Of a stretch of 64,000 nucleotides of DNA, positions 41,613 through 52,964 are shown piece after piece. Under the pieces are notes generated by a model. It saw nothing but the letters and a program-made list of their open reading frames with translations, was not told where the DNA came from and did not search any database. The position numbers were made by a program, and so were the translations under genes. This stretch comes from Pseudomonas sp. AL03 (GTDB lineage: Bacteria; Pseudomonadota; Gammaproteobacteria; Pseudomonadales; Pseudomonadaceae), in NCBI RefSeq assembly GCF_029960815.1, contig NZ_JASBRE010000014.1, positions 1 to 64,000 of the forward strand. Direction: 5' to 3'. The stretch's first letter is position 1, and each line of letters starts with the position of its first letter.

Positions 41613-42371
41613 TCAGACGAAGACAATTTCATAAGGCAACCGCATCCGCTCCAGAAGCACCGGGGGCAGCAGTGGGGCGAGGCCGATGGCCGGTTCGCCG
41701 TCGAGCTGGCTGGCGTAGGCGTGGGTGGCGTGGCTTTTACGCGCGACGGTCCAGGTATCCAGGCGCACCTTGCGCGCACGATGCCACGGGATGAGCCCTC
41801 GTTCACGAGTTGGCCAGTGCCAGGCCCAGACCGGTACTTCGTTGAACGACGCGCCGACCATGGCCGCGGCCTTGACGCTGGCCCGGCCGACGGCTTCATG
41901 GTCGACATTGCCATCCTTGCACCAGGTGCTGAACACCACATCCCCGGGGCGTAAATAACGGGCAATGAATTGAGTTAATTGAAACTCCCGTTCGGCCAGG
42001 GCGTTGTCGGTGAAGCCGCCGCGAATCCACTTCAGGCTGTGCATCGGCAACCCGAGCCGGCGCAAGGCTTCGAGGCTTTCCTGGGGGCGGAACACGCTCA
42101 AGCGTTTCTCCGACCACTGTTGCGAGCCCGGATGGCTGGCGCTGCCGTCGGTAATCGAGATCAATTGCAGAGGATGACCCAGGGAGCTGAGTAACTGCAG
42201 CAGGCCGCCGCAGGTCACGACTTCATCGCCGGGATGCGGGGCTATCACCACAGCGCGAGCGCCGGCGGGAACCAGGGTCTGAGTGCTGATGACAGGAATG
42301 TTGTCCAGTTGTGGGGCGCTGTTCCAGATCTGTGCTGGCAGGCTGCTTTCGCTGATGGAAACCAATTTCAT
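41613..42371 (-). CDS. PIG-L family protein with altered catalytic motif
   Basis: A 252-residue PIG-L/LmbE-like protein, a paralogue of the one at 43744 with identical length and motif numbering. In active PIG-L deacetylases the motif is PHPDDE: the first Asp is the catalytic base, while His and the second Asp bind zinc. Here it reads PHPGDE (residues 45-50), so the base (position 48) is Gly while zinc ligands H46, D49 and H158 (NVDHEAVGRAS) remain. Start ATG 42371 has AAGGA upstream; a frame from 42449 is unsupported. It may be an inactive or repurposed enzyme. It follows the GT2 gene after a 120-nt gap. Confidence 0.88.
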   Translation of the reverse strand: MKLVSISESSLPAQIWNSAPQLDNIPVISTQTLVPAGARAVVIAPHPGDEVVTCGGLLQLLSSLGHPLQLISITDGSASHPGSQQWSEKRLSVFRPQESLEALRRLGLPMHSLKWIRGGFTDNALAEREFQLTQFIARYLRPGDVVFSTWCKDGNVDHEAVGRASVKAAAMVGASFNEVPVWAWHWPTRERGLIPWHRARKVRLDTWTVARKSHATHAYASQLDGEPAIGLAPLLPPVLLERMRLPYEIVFV

Positions 42372-42491
42372 GGGCGACGTCCTTGTTCTCGTTGATCGCA
42401 ATGTGCAGCGCTCCAAACCCTGGATTGCCGCGAGCAGAGTATTGCTCATGTAGGGCTATTCGTCGCCTCGATGTTCCATCCAGTACGTTTT

Positions 42492-43151
42492 CTATCCGAC
42501 CTGCACCCTGTCTCGCAGGAAATCGCCAAATCCCCCCCGAGCACGACTGTCCAGTCGGGCACTGGTGAGCACCTGTGGACGTTGGCTCCAGGCAATCTTC
42601 GCCCCGCAGCGTTCGAGTTGCCGCACCAGTTGCACATCTTCGTCGCTGGCCAGCGGTTCGAAGCCACCGGCACGCCGGTAAGCGTCAGCGCTAATCCCCA
42701 GATTGGCACCGTGAATATGCCGATGACCTTCTCGTGCCTGATAGTGCTGGTGATAGCGAGTTTGCGCCGACTCATCGAATGACGCGTGCCACGCATCCAC
42801 CGTGACCGTGCCACACACCGCGTCGGCGCCGAGGGCCAATTGAGCCACCAGCCAGTCATGGGCAACCCGGCTGTCCGCATCGGAGCAGGAAATCCAGCGC
42901 ACCCCTCGATCCAGTAGAAACCGCGCACCGGCGGCGCGGGCCTGGCCGACGTTACGCGCCTCGATCTTGAGGCTGTGCACCGGATAGCTGCCGACAATCT
43001 CTGATGAGCGATCGGTGCAACTGTCGAGTACCACCAGCACTTCGACCGTTTCACCGTTCAGCAACTCATGTTGCGCTGCGAGCAGAGCGGCTTGCAGACA
43101 CTCTTCGAGCAAGTCTTCTTCGTTATGCGCCGGGATCAAAATGCCAATCAT
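42492..43151 (-). CDS. Family 2 glycosyltransferase
   Basis: A 219-residue GT-A fold glycosyltransferase. It begins MIGILIPAHNEEDLLEECLQ, has the nucleotide-sugar region EVLVVLDSCTDRSSEIV, a DxD-type metal site in CSDADSRVAHDW, and an acceptor segment GANLGISADAYRRAGGF. It has no membrane helices, so it acts in the cytosol or at the membrane surface. Its ATG overlaps the methyltransferase stop by 4 nt, making it the last gene of a coupled four-gene cassette. Donor and acceptor are unknown; a small lipid or metabolite glycoside is plausible. Confidence 0.9.
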   Translation of the reverse strand: MIGILIPAHNEEDLLEECLQAALLAAQHELLNGETVEVLVVLDSCTDRSSEIVGSYPVHSLKIEARNVGQARAAGARFLLDRGVRWISCSDADSRVAHDWLVAQLALGADAVCGTVTVDAWHASFDESAQTRYHQHYQAREGHRHIHGANLGISADAYRRAGGFEPLASDEDVQLVRQLERCGAKIAWSQRPQVLTSARLDSRARGGFGDFLRDRVQVG

Positions 43152-43747
43152 CGCAAGCCCTCCAGAGCGGCCACGGAGCGCGGTTCCCGGCTCCAGAGTT
43201 CCAACAGGAAATCGGACTCCTGATGCAGGACCAAGCGCGGCCAGTGCAACTGTTCATGGAGTAAGTCATGGACCTGCCGGGCATTGAGCGGGCAGCCATC
43301 GATCGGTGGGCGCCAGTGGCAGGCCAGGAGTTGGCCGTCGGCGGTCAGTGACCGGGTGGCGTATTCGATCAGGCACTTGAGGTCTTCGGCGTTTAGGTAA
43401 TAGCCGACTTCGCTGAGCAGGATCAGGTCGAACTGTTCGTTTGGCCAATCTCCCGGCACGCGGCTTTGGCGGACTTCGGCGTGGTCGAACAGGCTCAGCC
43501 GCGTCCGAGCCAGCGCCACGGCGGCGGCTGCGGTATCGCAACACAACAGGCGATCGCAGCGCGTCGCCAGATCAGCGCTCAACTCCCCGTTGGCGCAACC
43601 CGGCTCGAAGATCGCGCGGTAATGCGGCCGGGGCAACGCGGCCAACGTTATGGCGCGTTTGCGCTGTTCGTACCAGCGCTGACGGAAAGCCCAGGGGTCG
43701 TCGTTGCCGGCGAACAAACCGTCGAAATAGCGATCCTCGACGCTCAT
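43148..43747 (-). CDS. SAM-dependent methyltransferase (NodS-like)
   Basis: A 199-residue class I methyltransferase. The N-terminus (YFDGLFAGNDDPWAFRQRWY) is typical of NodS-like N-methyltransferases. The SAM site follows (IFEPGCANGELSADLATRCD and LLCCDTAAAAVALAR), then the post-I strand FDLILLSEVGYYL. NodS methylates the free amine of a deacetylated chitooligosaccharide, and a PIG-L deacetylase gene lies directly upstream here, so methylation of a freed amino group is an attractive guess. It overlaps both neighbours by 4 nt. Confidence 0.9.
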   Translation of the reverse strand: MSVEDRYFDGLFAGNDDPWAFRQRWYEQRKRAITLAALPRPHYRAIFEPGCANGELSADLATRCDRLLCCDTAAAAVALARTRLSLFDHAEVRQSRVPGDWPNEQFDLILLSEVGYYLNAEDLKCLIEYATRSLTADGQLLACHWRPPIDGCPLNARQVHDLLHEQLHWPRLVLHQESDFLLELWSREPRSVAALEGLR

Positions 43748-44502
43748 AGAAACACCACTTCAAACGGTTGCAGTAACCGGTCCAAAACATAGGGCGCCAG
43801 CACCGGTGGCAAGCCGATGTGCGGGTCGCCCTCCAGTTGGCTGGCGAAGGCATGAATGGCGTGCCGTTTGCGCGCCACCAGCGCTGGGGCCAACAGAATC
43901 TTCCGCGCCCGGTGCCAAGGCACGAAACTGTCTTCGGGGGTCGCCCAGTGCCAGGTCCAGACGGGCAGTTCATGCAGCATCGCACCCACCCGTTTTGCCG
44001 CCTCGGCACTGGCACGCCCCACAGCCTCGTGATCACAATGGCCGTCTTCGCGCCACGTGGTGAAGACCACATCGTTGGGCCGCAGATGACGTTCGATGAA
44101 CTCGCACAACTCGACTTCCCGTGCCGCCACCTGACTGTCGGCAAAACCACCGCGCAGCCATTTCAGGCTGTGCAGCGGCAGGCCGAGTCGACGCAGAGCC
44201 TGGGCCGACTCCTGCGGACGGACCACGCTCAAGCGTTCCACCGGCCAGCGCTCGGAACCGGGATGGCTGGCGCTGCCATCGGTGACGGAGATCAGTTGCA
44301 GCGGCCGACCAGCCGCGGCGAGTAACTGCAGGAAGCCGCCGCACCCCAGCACTTCGTCGTCCGGGTGGGGGGCGATGATCACTGCACGCGAGCCTTGCGG
44401 TACCAGTGTCAGGATGTCAGTCACTGGCAACTGCGCCAGATGGTGTGAGGTTTGCCATAGATGCAGAGGCGTTCCCTGGCCGACGATGGGGTTGGTTTTC
44501 AT
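43744..44502 (-). CDS. PIG-L/LmbE family deacetylase
   Basis: A 252-residue zinc-dependent N-deacetylase of the PIG-L family, which removes acetyl groups from GlcNAc-type amino sugars. The catalytic motif PHPDDE (residues 45-50) is intact, with base D48 and zinc ligands H46, D49 and H158 (HCDHEAVGRAS). The start is ATG 44502, overlapping the acyl-CoA dehydrogenase TGA by 4 nt; a longer frame to 44622 is antisense-like sequence. It sits in the coupled cassette acyl-CoA dehydrogenase, PIG-L, methyltransferase, GT2. The natural substrate is unknown. Confidence 0.9.
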   Translation of the reverse strand: MKTNPIVGQGTPLHLWQTSHHLAQLPVTDILTLVPQGSRAVIIAPHPDDEVLGCGGFLQLLAAAGRPLQLISVTDGSASHPGSERWPVERLSVVRPQESAQALRRLGLPLHSLKWLRGGFADSQVAAREVELCEFIERHLRPNDVVFTTWREDGHCDHEAVGRASAEAAKRVGAMLHELPVWTWHWATPEDSFVPWHRARKILLAPALVARKRHAIHAFASQLEGDPHIGLPPVLAPYVLDRLLQPFEVVFL

Positions 44503-45485
44503 AACATCCATGTCTCCGTCAGAACCTGCTGCCCAAGCGCGGTGAGATCCCGTTCGGCATGGCTTTGACGCAGGAATACCGGCAGGTCGGCGATCAGTCG
44601 GGCGAACTGTCGGTCCTTGCAATAGGGGCCGGCTCCGAGCGCGCGGCCGACATGCCGGATGACCTGTTCGGCGGACTGTTCAACCACCGCGCGGGCGCGG
44701 CGGGCCAAACGTTCGGCGTCGCCCAGGGGGGCGGCGTCGATGGTCAGTGCGCTGGTCCGCAACACTTGGGCGGCGGCATGCAACGCGCTGTCGACCGCGC
44801 CCAGGTGAGCGAGGGCGTGGGGTTCTTCACTGCGTGCGCAGTGACGGCGCAGGCGCTCGGCGATGCTCTGCGCTGCGCCGTACCAGCAAGCGGCAATACC
44901 GATCCCGCCTTGCCAGAAGCCTGGCCGTTGCAGGTAGTCGCCAGGGTTGCCAATGGCTCGCGCTTCAGCGCCTTCAAACAGCACCTCGACGCTGGCGGTG
45001 GCGCTCATGCCCACGGCTTGCCAGCCCTGATCAGTGACCGTCACGCCGGGTTGGTCCAGCGCCACCGCGACCAGTTGTTGTCGGTCGTGTTCATCCCACG
45101 CCGTGAGCAAGGCGTGACTCAACACCGCAGCACCCGAACACCAGGCTTTGCGCCCATTCAACGCCACCCTCTGACCCTGACTGACCCGCACTCGCGCTTG
45201 CGGTGGTTCTGCCGCCCACATGCCCCACGTACTGGAAGGCGTCGGCGAACCGCCGAGTTGCTGGATGATCGCCAAGGCGTCGGTATGGCCCTCGTACAAC
45301 TTGCACAACCCCAGATCATGACCCCCGACCTCGGCCAGACGCTGAAATCGCTCCAGTGTCTGGCCACCACCGGGCATCGGAAGCTGATCGAGACCCGCCT
45401 TCACCAGCGCGCGCAGGCACCGGCCTAAGGCTTGAGTGTCGGCGTAATCCGCTGGCTGACGCTGGAGAAATCCCTGAAGGTCCAT
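44499..45485 (-). CDS. Acyl-CoA dehydrogenase-like flavoprotein
   Basis: A 328-residue protein of the acyl-CoA dehydrogenase superfamily, shorter than the usual 380. Recognisable parts are the N-terminal helical domain, the flavin-binding middle strand region (VALNGRKAWCSGAAVLSHAL) and the C-terminal helical bundle (RHVGRALGAGPYCKDRQFAR). The start MDLQGFLQRQ at 45485 lies 1 nt after the glgX stop, so it reads straight on from glycogen debranching enzyme. The substrate is unknown, and the usual catalytic Glu could not be placed with confidence. It is the first gene of a four-gene coupled cassette. Confidence 0.85.
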   Translation of the reverse strand: MDLQGFLQRQPADYADTQALGRCLRALVKAGLDQLPMPGGGQTLERFQRLAEVGGHDLGLCKLYEGHTDALAIIQQLGGSPTPSSTWGMWAAEPPQARVRVSQGQRVALNGRKAWCSGAAVLSHALLTAWDEHDRQQLVAVALDQPGVTVTDQGWQAVGMSATASVEVLFEGAEARAIGNPGDYLQRPGFWQGGIGIAACWYGAAQSIAERLRRHCARSEEPHALAHLGAVDSALHAAAQVLRTSALTIDAAPLGDAERLARRARAVVEQSAEQVIRHVGRALGAGPYCKDRQFARLIADLPVFLRQSHAERDLTALGQQVLTETWML

Positions 45486-45486
45486 T

Positions 45487-47646
<2,160 letters not shown>

Positions 47647-47760
47647 AGGTGCTCCTGCAAAGGGGGGACAGTTCTTGGCTCTGGTTTTTTTTGAGGGCGA
47701 GCGAGCCCTCGGTGGCGAGCGGGCTCACCACGAATTCAATCGGGTCAACGGTGAAAGGCG

Positions 47761-48081
47761 TCAGACAGCGGGCGGTTTACGCGCTGCTCGAGGCTTTTTT
47801 TCGGTGGCTTTTCCGCCCGGCGGGATCACCTTCGATGCCGCGGCGGCTTTGGTTTTGGCTTTTGGCTCGGCAGCCTTGCCATTGCTGGATTTGTTGGCTG
47901 GGGCCTTGGCGCCGGCGGTTTTGCTGCCAGCGGCTTTTGGCGCCTTGCTCGGTGCCAGGGCTTCGGCTTCAGCCAGTTTGCGGGCCATCTCCCAGTGGCG
48001 GGCTTCGTGACCCTCGGGTTTTCCTTCCGATTCCCAGATCTGATAGGCAAATTCGCGGATGCGTTTATCGTCGGTACTCAT
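47761..48081 (-). CDS. DUF2934 protein
   Basis: A 106-residue protein: an N-terminal DUF2934 motif (RIREFAYQIWESEGKPEGHE, then ARHWEMARK; about 6-38) and a long Lys/Ala/Pro-rich basic tail that resembles histone H1-like or DNA-binding tails. The function is unknown. DUF2934 genes often sit in glycogen/trehalose operons of Pseudomonas, as here between treY (21-nt gap) and glgX (114-nt gap). Confidence 0.88.
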   Translation of the reverse strand: MSTDDKRIREFAYQIWESEGKPEGHEARHWEMARKLAEAEALAPSKAPKAAGSKTAGAKAPANKSSNGKAAEPKAKTKAAAASKVIPPGGKATEKKPRAARKPPAV

Positions 48082-48102
48082 CGCAATGCTCCTGAACTGA
48101 AC

Positions 48103-50889
48103 TCAAGTTGGGGTGGTTTGGATAAAAAGATTGATCGGGAAATCCCCCAGCGCGGCGCTGATGTCCAGCTCCCTGTGGGGTGTGACTGCCACGCTGGAAA
48201 AAAGTCCCTTCAAACTTTCATTAGGGGTGGTGAATGGTAATTTGACCCGTGTATCGCCCCACAGCGGCGCGTCAATCCGTGGTTTGGCACTGTTTTTCAG
48301 CCATTCGGCGCAGCGTATCGGTACGATCACGATGGCTCGTTTTCCTTGCAGCGAGCGAGCAAATGCCAGCACCCGATGAGCCTGGCTGCCGACGACTTCA
48401 AGGGCTTGATACGTCCCTCGCCGAAACAGCTCGGTGTGCTCGAGCCGCAGGTTTAACGTACGAGCGATCAGGGTTTGCTTGATGCGCCCGTCCCGCCAGT
48501 CAGTCAGCAGCTCAGACAATTCCCACGGCGCCCGCATGGACTGCTGACGGCTGGCGTAATCCACCGGCCGGCGGTTGTCCGGATCGACCAGCGAAAAGTC
48601 CCAGTACTCGGCCCCCTGATAAAGGTCCGGCACCCCCGGCACGGTCATGCGCAGCAAGGTTTGCGCCAATCCATTGAGTGCGCCGGGGACGGCGATGCTT
48701 TTGGCCGCTTTGCATAGGGCCGCGCGCAACAGTTCGCCTTCAGGGCTCAGCAATAGTCGCTGCAAGAATTGCTGAACCGCTTGTTCGTAAGCCTCGTTCG
48801 GCGCGCTCCAGCTGCTTTGCAACTTGGCTTCGCGCAAGGCTTTCTGTTGCCACTGCCACACACGTTGAGTGTAGTGCTCAAGCGCTGCTTGATCGTCACT
48901 GCGCAAATCGAGCGGCCAACTGCCGAGGATCGCTTGATAGAGGATCAACTCATCACCCGTCGTCGGCATTTGGTCGTCGTCGCGCAGAGGCCGGGCGAGG
49001 GCCTGCCAGAGCGGTACTTGCTCGGCGTACCAGGCACTGCGCTCGCTCAATACCGCCAGGCGCGCACGGGTGTCTTCACCGCGTTTGTGGTCGTGGGTCG
49101 CAGTGGTCAGCAAATTATCGGGAAATGCTTCGAGGCGATTGGCGCAAGCCGCATGGAAATCGGCCACCGGCGCGCTGAACTGCTCGGTGCTGAACCCCAC
49201 GTCATTGCGCGACAGCAACGTCGCTGAGCGATAGAACGCGGTGTCTTCCACGGCCTTCGCCGCCGCCGGCGACGTCAGTTGCTGAAAACGTACACAGGCA
49301 TGCTTGAGCATCTTGCGCGGCCCGCCCAACGGACGTTTGCGCCATGATTCGCCACCCAGCCAGGTGGCCAGGCAATCGAGCACCGGCCAATCGGCCTCGC
49401 TGAGGGTAAGCCTGGCACCGTCCATGGCCTGCTGGAAAAACACATCGTCTTCAGGCGAGCGGCCACGGGGGCTGATATAGGTGCGGTACACCGGGAAATG
49501 CACGATCAGTTCCTGCAACGCCCGACGAATCGCACCGAGGGTCAGGTCGCGCGTCATCAGGTCATCACGGGCCACTTGCAACAGGGCCTGGGCGACGCTT
49601 TCGAAATCTCCGGCAAGGGAGCCGTTGAGGATCTGCTGGCGGGCCAGTTGCGCTTCCTGACGGAAATCGGCGGGCCGTTCGCTGTATCGATTCCACAGTT
49701 CGCCCAAGGTGTGGGCACCTTCGGGAGCATGTTGCAGCAGCGACAACTGATTCATGAACTCGTAACCCGTGGTGCCATCCACCGACCAGTCACGGTGCAG
49801 GGTTTCGCCTTCGCCGAGGATCTTCTCGACGTAGATCGGCAGGTGCCGATCCGGCGACAGGCTGTCGACCCGCCGCCGCAGTTTGCGGCAGTAACCCCGA
49901 GGGTCAGCGAGGCCGTCGATGTGGTCGATGCGCAGACCGTCGACCAAACCATCGGCCACCAGTTCGAAGATTTTCGCGTGAGTGGCTTCGAACACGGCGG
50001 GGCGTTCGACGCGCAGGCCGCCCAGTTCGTTGATATCGAAGAAACGCCGCCAGTTGATGTCATCAGCCGCTGTGCGCCAACTGGCCAGGCGATAGCTTTG
50101 GTGTTCAAGCAACACGTGCAGACGGTGGAAACCGTCGGCGGTGAGCGAGTCGTAAGCGCTGAGGTTTTGCTGGATGGCTTGCAGCATCGCCGGATCACTG
50201 GCCAGTTCACGCAGCTCTGCTTTCAGCGGTATCGCCAGACTATGGGCGTCGGTCTGGTAGCTCAGGGTGCTGAAACGGTCTGCCAACGATTTGAGCGCTT
50301 CGGCGGTCAGTGGGTCATCGGTCCTGAGCAATTCACCGTAATGGGTCGGGCAGATCGGGAAGTGATGCTCATAGTGCTCGACATAAAACGCGCCCTTCTG
50401 CGCATCGAAGCGCAAGGGCAGGGTGCCGTCTTGCAAGGCGATGCCGTAGTCGCTGCCGAGGAAGGGCAAGAGCAACTGGCCTGTCATCAACGGATCGGGC
50501 GAATGCCACTGGATATCGAAGAACTCGCCGTAGGGGCTCAGACGTCCCCATTCCAGCAAATCCTGCCACCAGGGATTGTCGCCACCGCCGACGGCCATGT
50601 GGTTGGAGACGATGTCGAGGATCAGCCCCATGTTCTGTTCGCGCAATGCACTGACCAAACGCCGCAACGCCGCTTCGCCGCCCAGCTCCGGGTTGACGGT
50701 GGTCGGGTCGACGACGTCGTAGCCGTGCATGGAACCGGCGCGGGCGCTCAGCAGTGGCGACGCGTAGACATGGCTGATGCCGAGGCTGGCGAAATACGGC
50801 ACCAGCGGCACCGCATCGTCCAGCGTGAAGCCTTTATGAAATTGCAGCCGCTGCGTCGCCCGCAGCGGTTGGATAACCGTTTGATTCAT
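48103..50889 (-). CDS. treY: Maltooligosyl trehalose synthase
   Basis: TreY converts the reducing end of a maltooligosaccharide to an alpha,alpha-1,1 (trehalose) linkage. The 928-residue GH13 protein shows the TreY start (RLQFHKGFTLDDAVPLVPYF), LILDIVSNHMAVGG, DGLRIDHIDGLADPRGY (nucleophile region) and VEKILGEGETL (acid). The far C-terminal VPGVPDLYQGAEYWDFSLVD is typical. Its ATG overlaps the malQ stop by 4 nt. TreZ encoded upstream releases trehalose. Confidence 0.97.
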   Translation of the reverse strand: MNQTVIQPLRATQRLQFHKGFTLDDAVPLVPYFASLGISHVYASPLLSARAGSMHGYDVVDPTTVNPELGGEAALRRLVSALREQNMGLILDIVSNHMAVGGGDNPWWQDLLEWGRLSPYGEFFDIQWHSPDPLMTGQLLLPFLGSDYGIALQDGTLPLRFDAQKGAFYVEHYEHHFPICPTHYGELLRTDDPLTAEALKSLADRFSTLSYQTDAHSLAIPLKAELRELASDPAMLQAIQQNLSAYDSLTADGFHRLHVLLEHQSYRLASWRTAADDINWRRFFDINELGGLRVERPAVFEATHAKIFELVADGLVDGLRIDHIDGLADPRGYCRKLRRRVDSLSPDRHLPIYVEKILGEGETLHRDWSVDGTTGYEFMNQLSLLQHAPEGAHTLGELWNRYSERPADFRQEAQLARQQILNGSLAGDFESVAQALLQVARDDLMTRDLTLGAIRRALQELIVHFPVYRTYISPRGRSPEDDVFFQQAMDGARLTLSEADWPVLDCLATWLGGESWRKRPLGGPRKMLKHACVRFQQLTSPAAAKAVEDTAFYRSATLLSRNDVGFSTEQFSAPVADFHAACANRLEAFPDNLLTTATHDHKRGEDTRARLAVLSERSAWYAEQVPLWQALARPLRDDDQMPTTGDELILYQAILGSWPLDLRSDDQAALEHYTQRVWQWQQKALREAKLQSSWSAPNEAYEQAVQQFLQRLLLSPEGELLRAALCKAAKSIAVPGALNGLAQTLLRMTVPGVPDLYQGAEYWDFSLVDPDNRRPVDYASRQQSMRAPWELSELLTDWRDGRIKQTLIARTLNLRLEHTELFRRGTYQALEVVGSQAHRVLAFARSLQGKRAIVIVPIRCAEWLKNSAKPRIDAPLWGDTRVKLPFTTPNESLKGLFSSVAVTPHRELDISAALGDFPINLFIQTTPT

Positions 50890-52964
50890 TGGTCACGCTC
50901 GGCCGCCTGAAGTCGCGCACAGGCGAGCAGTTCCAGGCGTCGGGCGGCGTCCGGGTCGTCGAGCAAGGCTTCGCTGTTGCCGGGCAAACGTCGGGACCAG
51001 TTGGGGTGCGTGTCGGTGGTGCCGGGCAAATTGGCCTGCTGTTCGATGCCCAAGGCATCTTCCAGCGGCAGCAACACCAGCGGCGCTCGGGTATGACCGA
51101 GGAAACGTATCGCGGCGTCGAGCACCTGATCGGTTTCATGGGACTCTTCGCGAAAATTTTGCGGATCCTCGCTCAACACCCGACGCAGGCCTTCGCGCTC
51201 ACGTTCGCGGTGGTGGCGCCATTCGATTTCAGCCGGGGCGTCGACCAGACCCAGTCGGGCGGTCCAGTCGATATCGCGGCCATGCCACCAGCCATTGAGC
51301 GTCGGCAGGTCATGGGTGCTGGTGGTCGCGAGGGCGTTGTCCGGCCAGTCGAGAATCGTTTTGAAGTGCGCGTTGTTCTGTTCGAACAGCAGCACGCGCA
51401 TGCCAAGGATCGAACGCGCGACAAGCTTTTCTCGCAGACCATCCGCCACGGTGCCGAGGTCTTCACCGAGGACGATGGCCTGATGACGATGGGACTCGAG
51501 GGTCAGCAAACGCAGCAGGTCGTCCACCGGGTAATAGAGGTAGGCGCCGTCGGCGGGTGACGCGCCATTGGGAATCACCCACAGCCGTTGCAGGCCCATG
51601 ACGTGATCAATGCGCAGGCCACCGGCGTGGGCGAAGTTGGCCCGGAGCATTTCAATGAATGCGCGAAAGCCGTTGCGTACCAGGCCTTCGGGCGAGAACG
51701 CGGAAATCCCCCAGCCCTGACCCGTGCGGTTGAGGATGTCCGGGGGTGCCCCCACGGTCAGCGAGACGAGCAATTCGTCCTGGCGACTCCAGGCCTGGCT
51801 GCCACCGCCATCGGCACCGACGGCCAGATCGGCAATCAGACCAATGCTCATGCCGCTGCTGCGAGCGGCGGTTTGTGCGCGCTCCAGGCAGCGCGTGATC
51901 AACCATTGGCAGAAGGCAAAGAAGCCGATGCGTGCGGCGTACTCTTCGGCGAATTCGGCCAGGGCAGCGCTGCGCGGGTCTTGCCATTGCTCGGGCCACT
52001 GCCGCCAGTCGAGGTTTTCGCCCTTGGCGGCGCGGGTCTCCTGAACGGCTTCGAAGCGACAGTGGTTTTCCAGGGCTTCGCCAGCAGCATGGCGGAAGCT
52101 GCTGAAGTCCTCATGCAACGGGTGTTCGCCCTGGACAAACCCTTCGTACAACGCCTGTAACAGTCGATGTTTGGCTTCGGCCGCCACCGGCCAATCAATC
52201 AACGGCGATGCTTCGAGGTGCTGGAGTTCTGCCGCCAGGCCAGTTGCATCAATCGCGGTCCGCAACGCTCGTTCGCCCAGGATGGCGCCCGGTGCGGCGT
52301 AAAGGCTGTTGAGAAACAAACGGCTGGACGGCGAATAAGGGCTGTAACGCTGGGTGTCATTGCTGAACATCGCATGCAACGGACTGATCGCCAACGCTTC
52401 GGCACCGCGTTCGCCGGCCACACGGGCCAGGTCTTCCAGCGCCTGGGTATCGCCGAACCCACCATCGCCGGTGCGACGCAGTGAGTACAGCTGCACGCTC
52501 AGGCCCCAGGCACGCGGGATCGGACTGTCGACGGCATCGCCGACGCTGTAGCAGCGCGTCGGCGCGACGGCCAAGGTAAATGATTGTCCATCAATGTTGA
52601 CGTGCTGATAACCGACCGGGACCAGGCCGGGCAGAATCGCCTCGGCATCCAGTTTCAGGTTGAGCCGCGAGCCATCTTCAAGGTGGATCTCGCACGGTGT
52701 TTCAGGCTCAAAGTAATGCGCCAGGCTGAGGCCGACGCCGAAATCTGCGGTGAGTAGCGGCGGTAGATGCCGGGTCTGTTGCACCTGTTGCAGTTCCAGC
52801 AGGCTGACGTCGATTTCCTGGGCGGTGCCGGCCGGGTGGCCGAGTCCGGTAAGAACGTTGCGTAACACTGATGGAGCGACTTTCTGTGGGCGGCCATTGG
52901 CGTCGATCCAGTCGACAGCCAGGCCAGCTCGGCTGGCCAGTATTTCCAGTTGCGCATCACTCAT
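50886..52964 (-). CDS. malQ: 4-alpha-glucanotransferase
   Basis: MalQ (amylomaltase, GH77) transfers glucan segments between maltooligosaccharides. The 692-residue protein has an N-terminal extension (about 1-130), then WGLSVQLYSLRRTGDGGFGD, the barrel motifs GLRIDHVMGLQRLWVIPNGA (nucleophile Asp) and LGEDLGTVADGLRE (acid Glu), and TSTHDLPTLNGWWHGRDI. It overlaps treZ by 8 nt and treY by 4 nt, so the three are tightly coupled. It supplies chains of the right length for TreY or glycogen synthesis. Confidence 0.96.
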   Translation of the reverse strand: MSDAQLEILASRAGLAVDWIDANGRPQKVAPSVLRNVLTGLGHPAGTAQEIDVSLLELQQVQQTRHLPPLLTADFGVGLSLAHYFEPETPCEIHLEDGSRLNLKLDAEAILPGLVPVGYQHVNIDGQSFTLAVAPTRCYSVGDAVDSPIPRAWGLSVQLYSLRRTGDGGFGDTQALEDLARVAGERGAEALAISPLHAMFSNDTQRYSPYSPSSRLFLNSLYAAPGAILGERALRTAIDATGLAAELQHLEASPLIDWPVAAEAKHRLLQALYEGFVQGEHPLHEDFSSFRHAAGEALENHCRFEAVQETRAAKGENLDWRQWPEQWQDPRSAALAEFAEEYAARIGFFAFCQWLITRCLERAQTAARSSGMSIGLIADLAVGADGGGSQAWSRQDELLVSLTVGAPPDILNRTGQGWGISAFSPEGLVRNGFRAFIEMLRANFAHAGGLRIDHVMGLQRLWVIPNGASPADGAYLYYPVDDLLRLLTLESHRHQAIVLGEDLGTVADGLREKLVARSILGMRVLLFEQNNAHFKTILDWPDNALATTSTHDLPTLNGWWHGRDIDWTARLGLVDAPAEIEWRHHREREREGLRRVLSEDPQNFREESHETDQVLDAAIRFLGHTRAPLVLLPLEDALGIEQQANLPGTTDTHPNWSRRLPGNSEALLDDPDAARRLELLACARLQAAERDQ

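Noticed and set aside
49498..50910. A 470-codon plus-strand frame
   Set aside because: Antisense shadow of treY; no motif and no plausible start signal.
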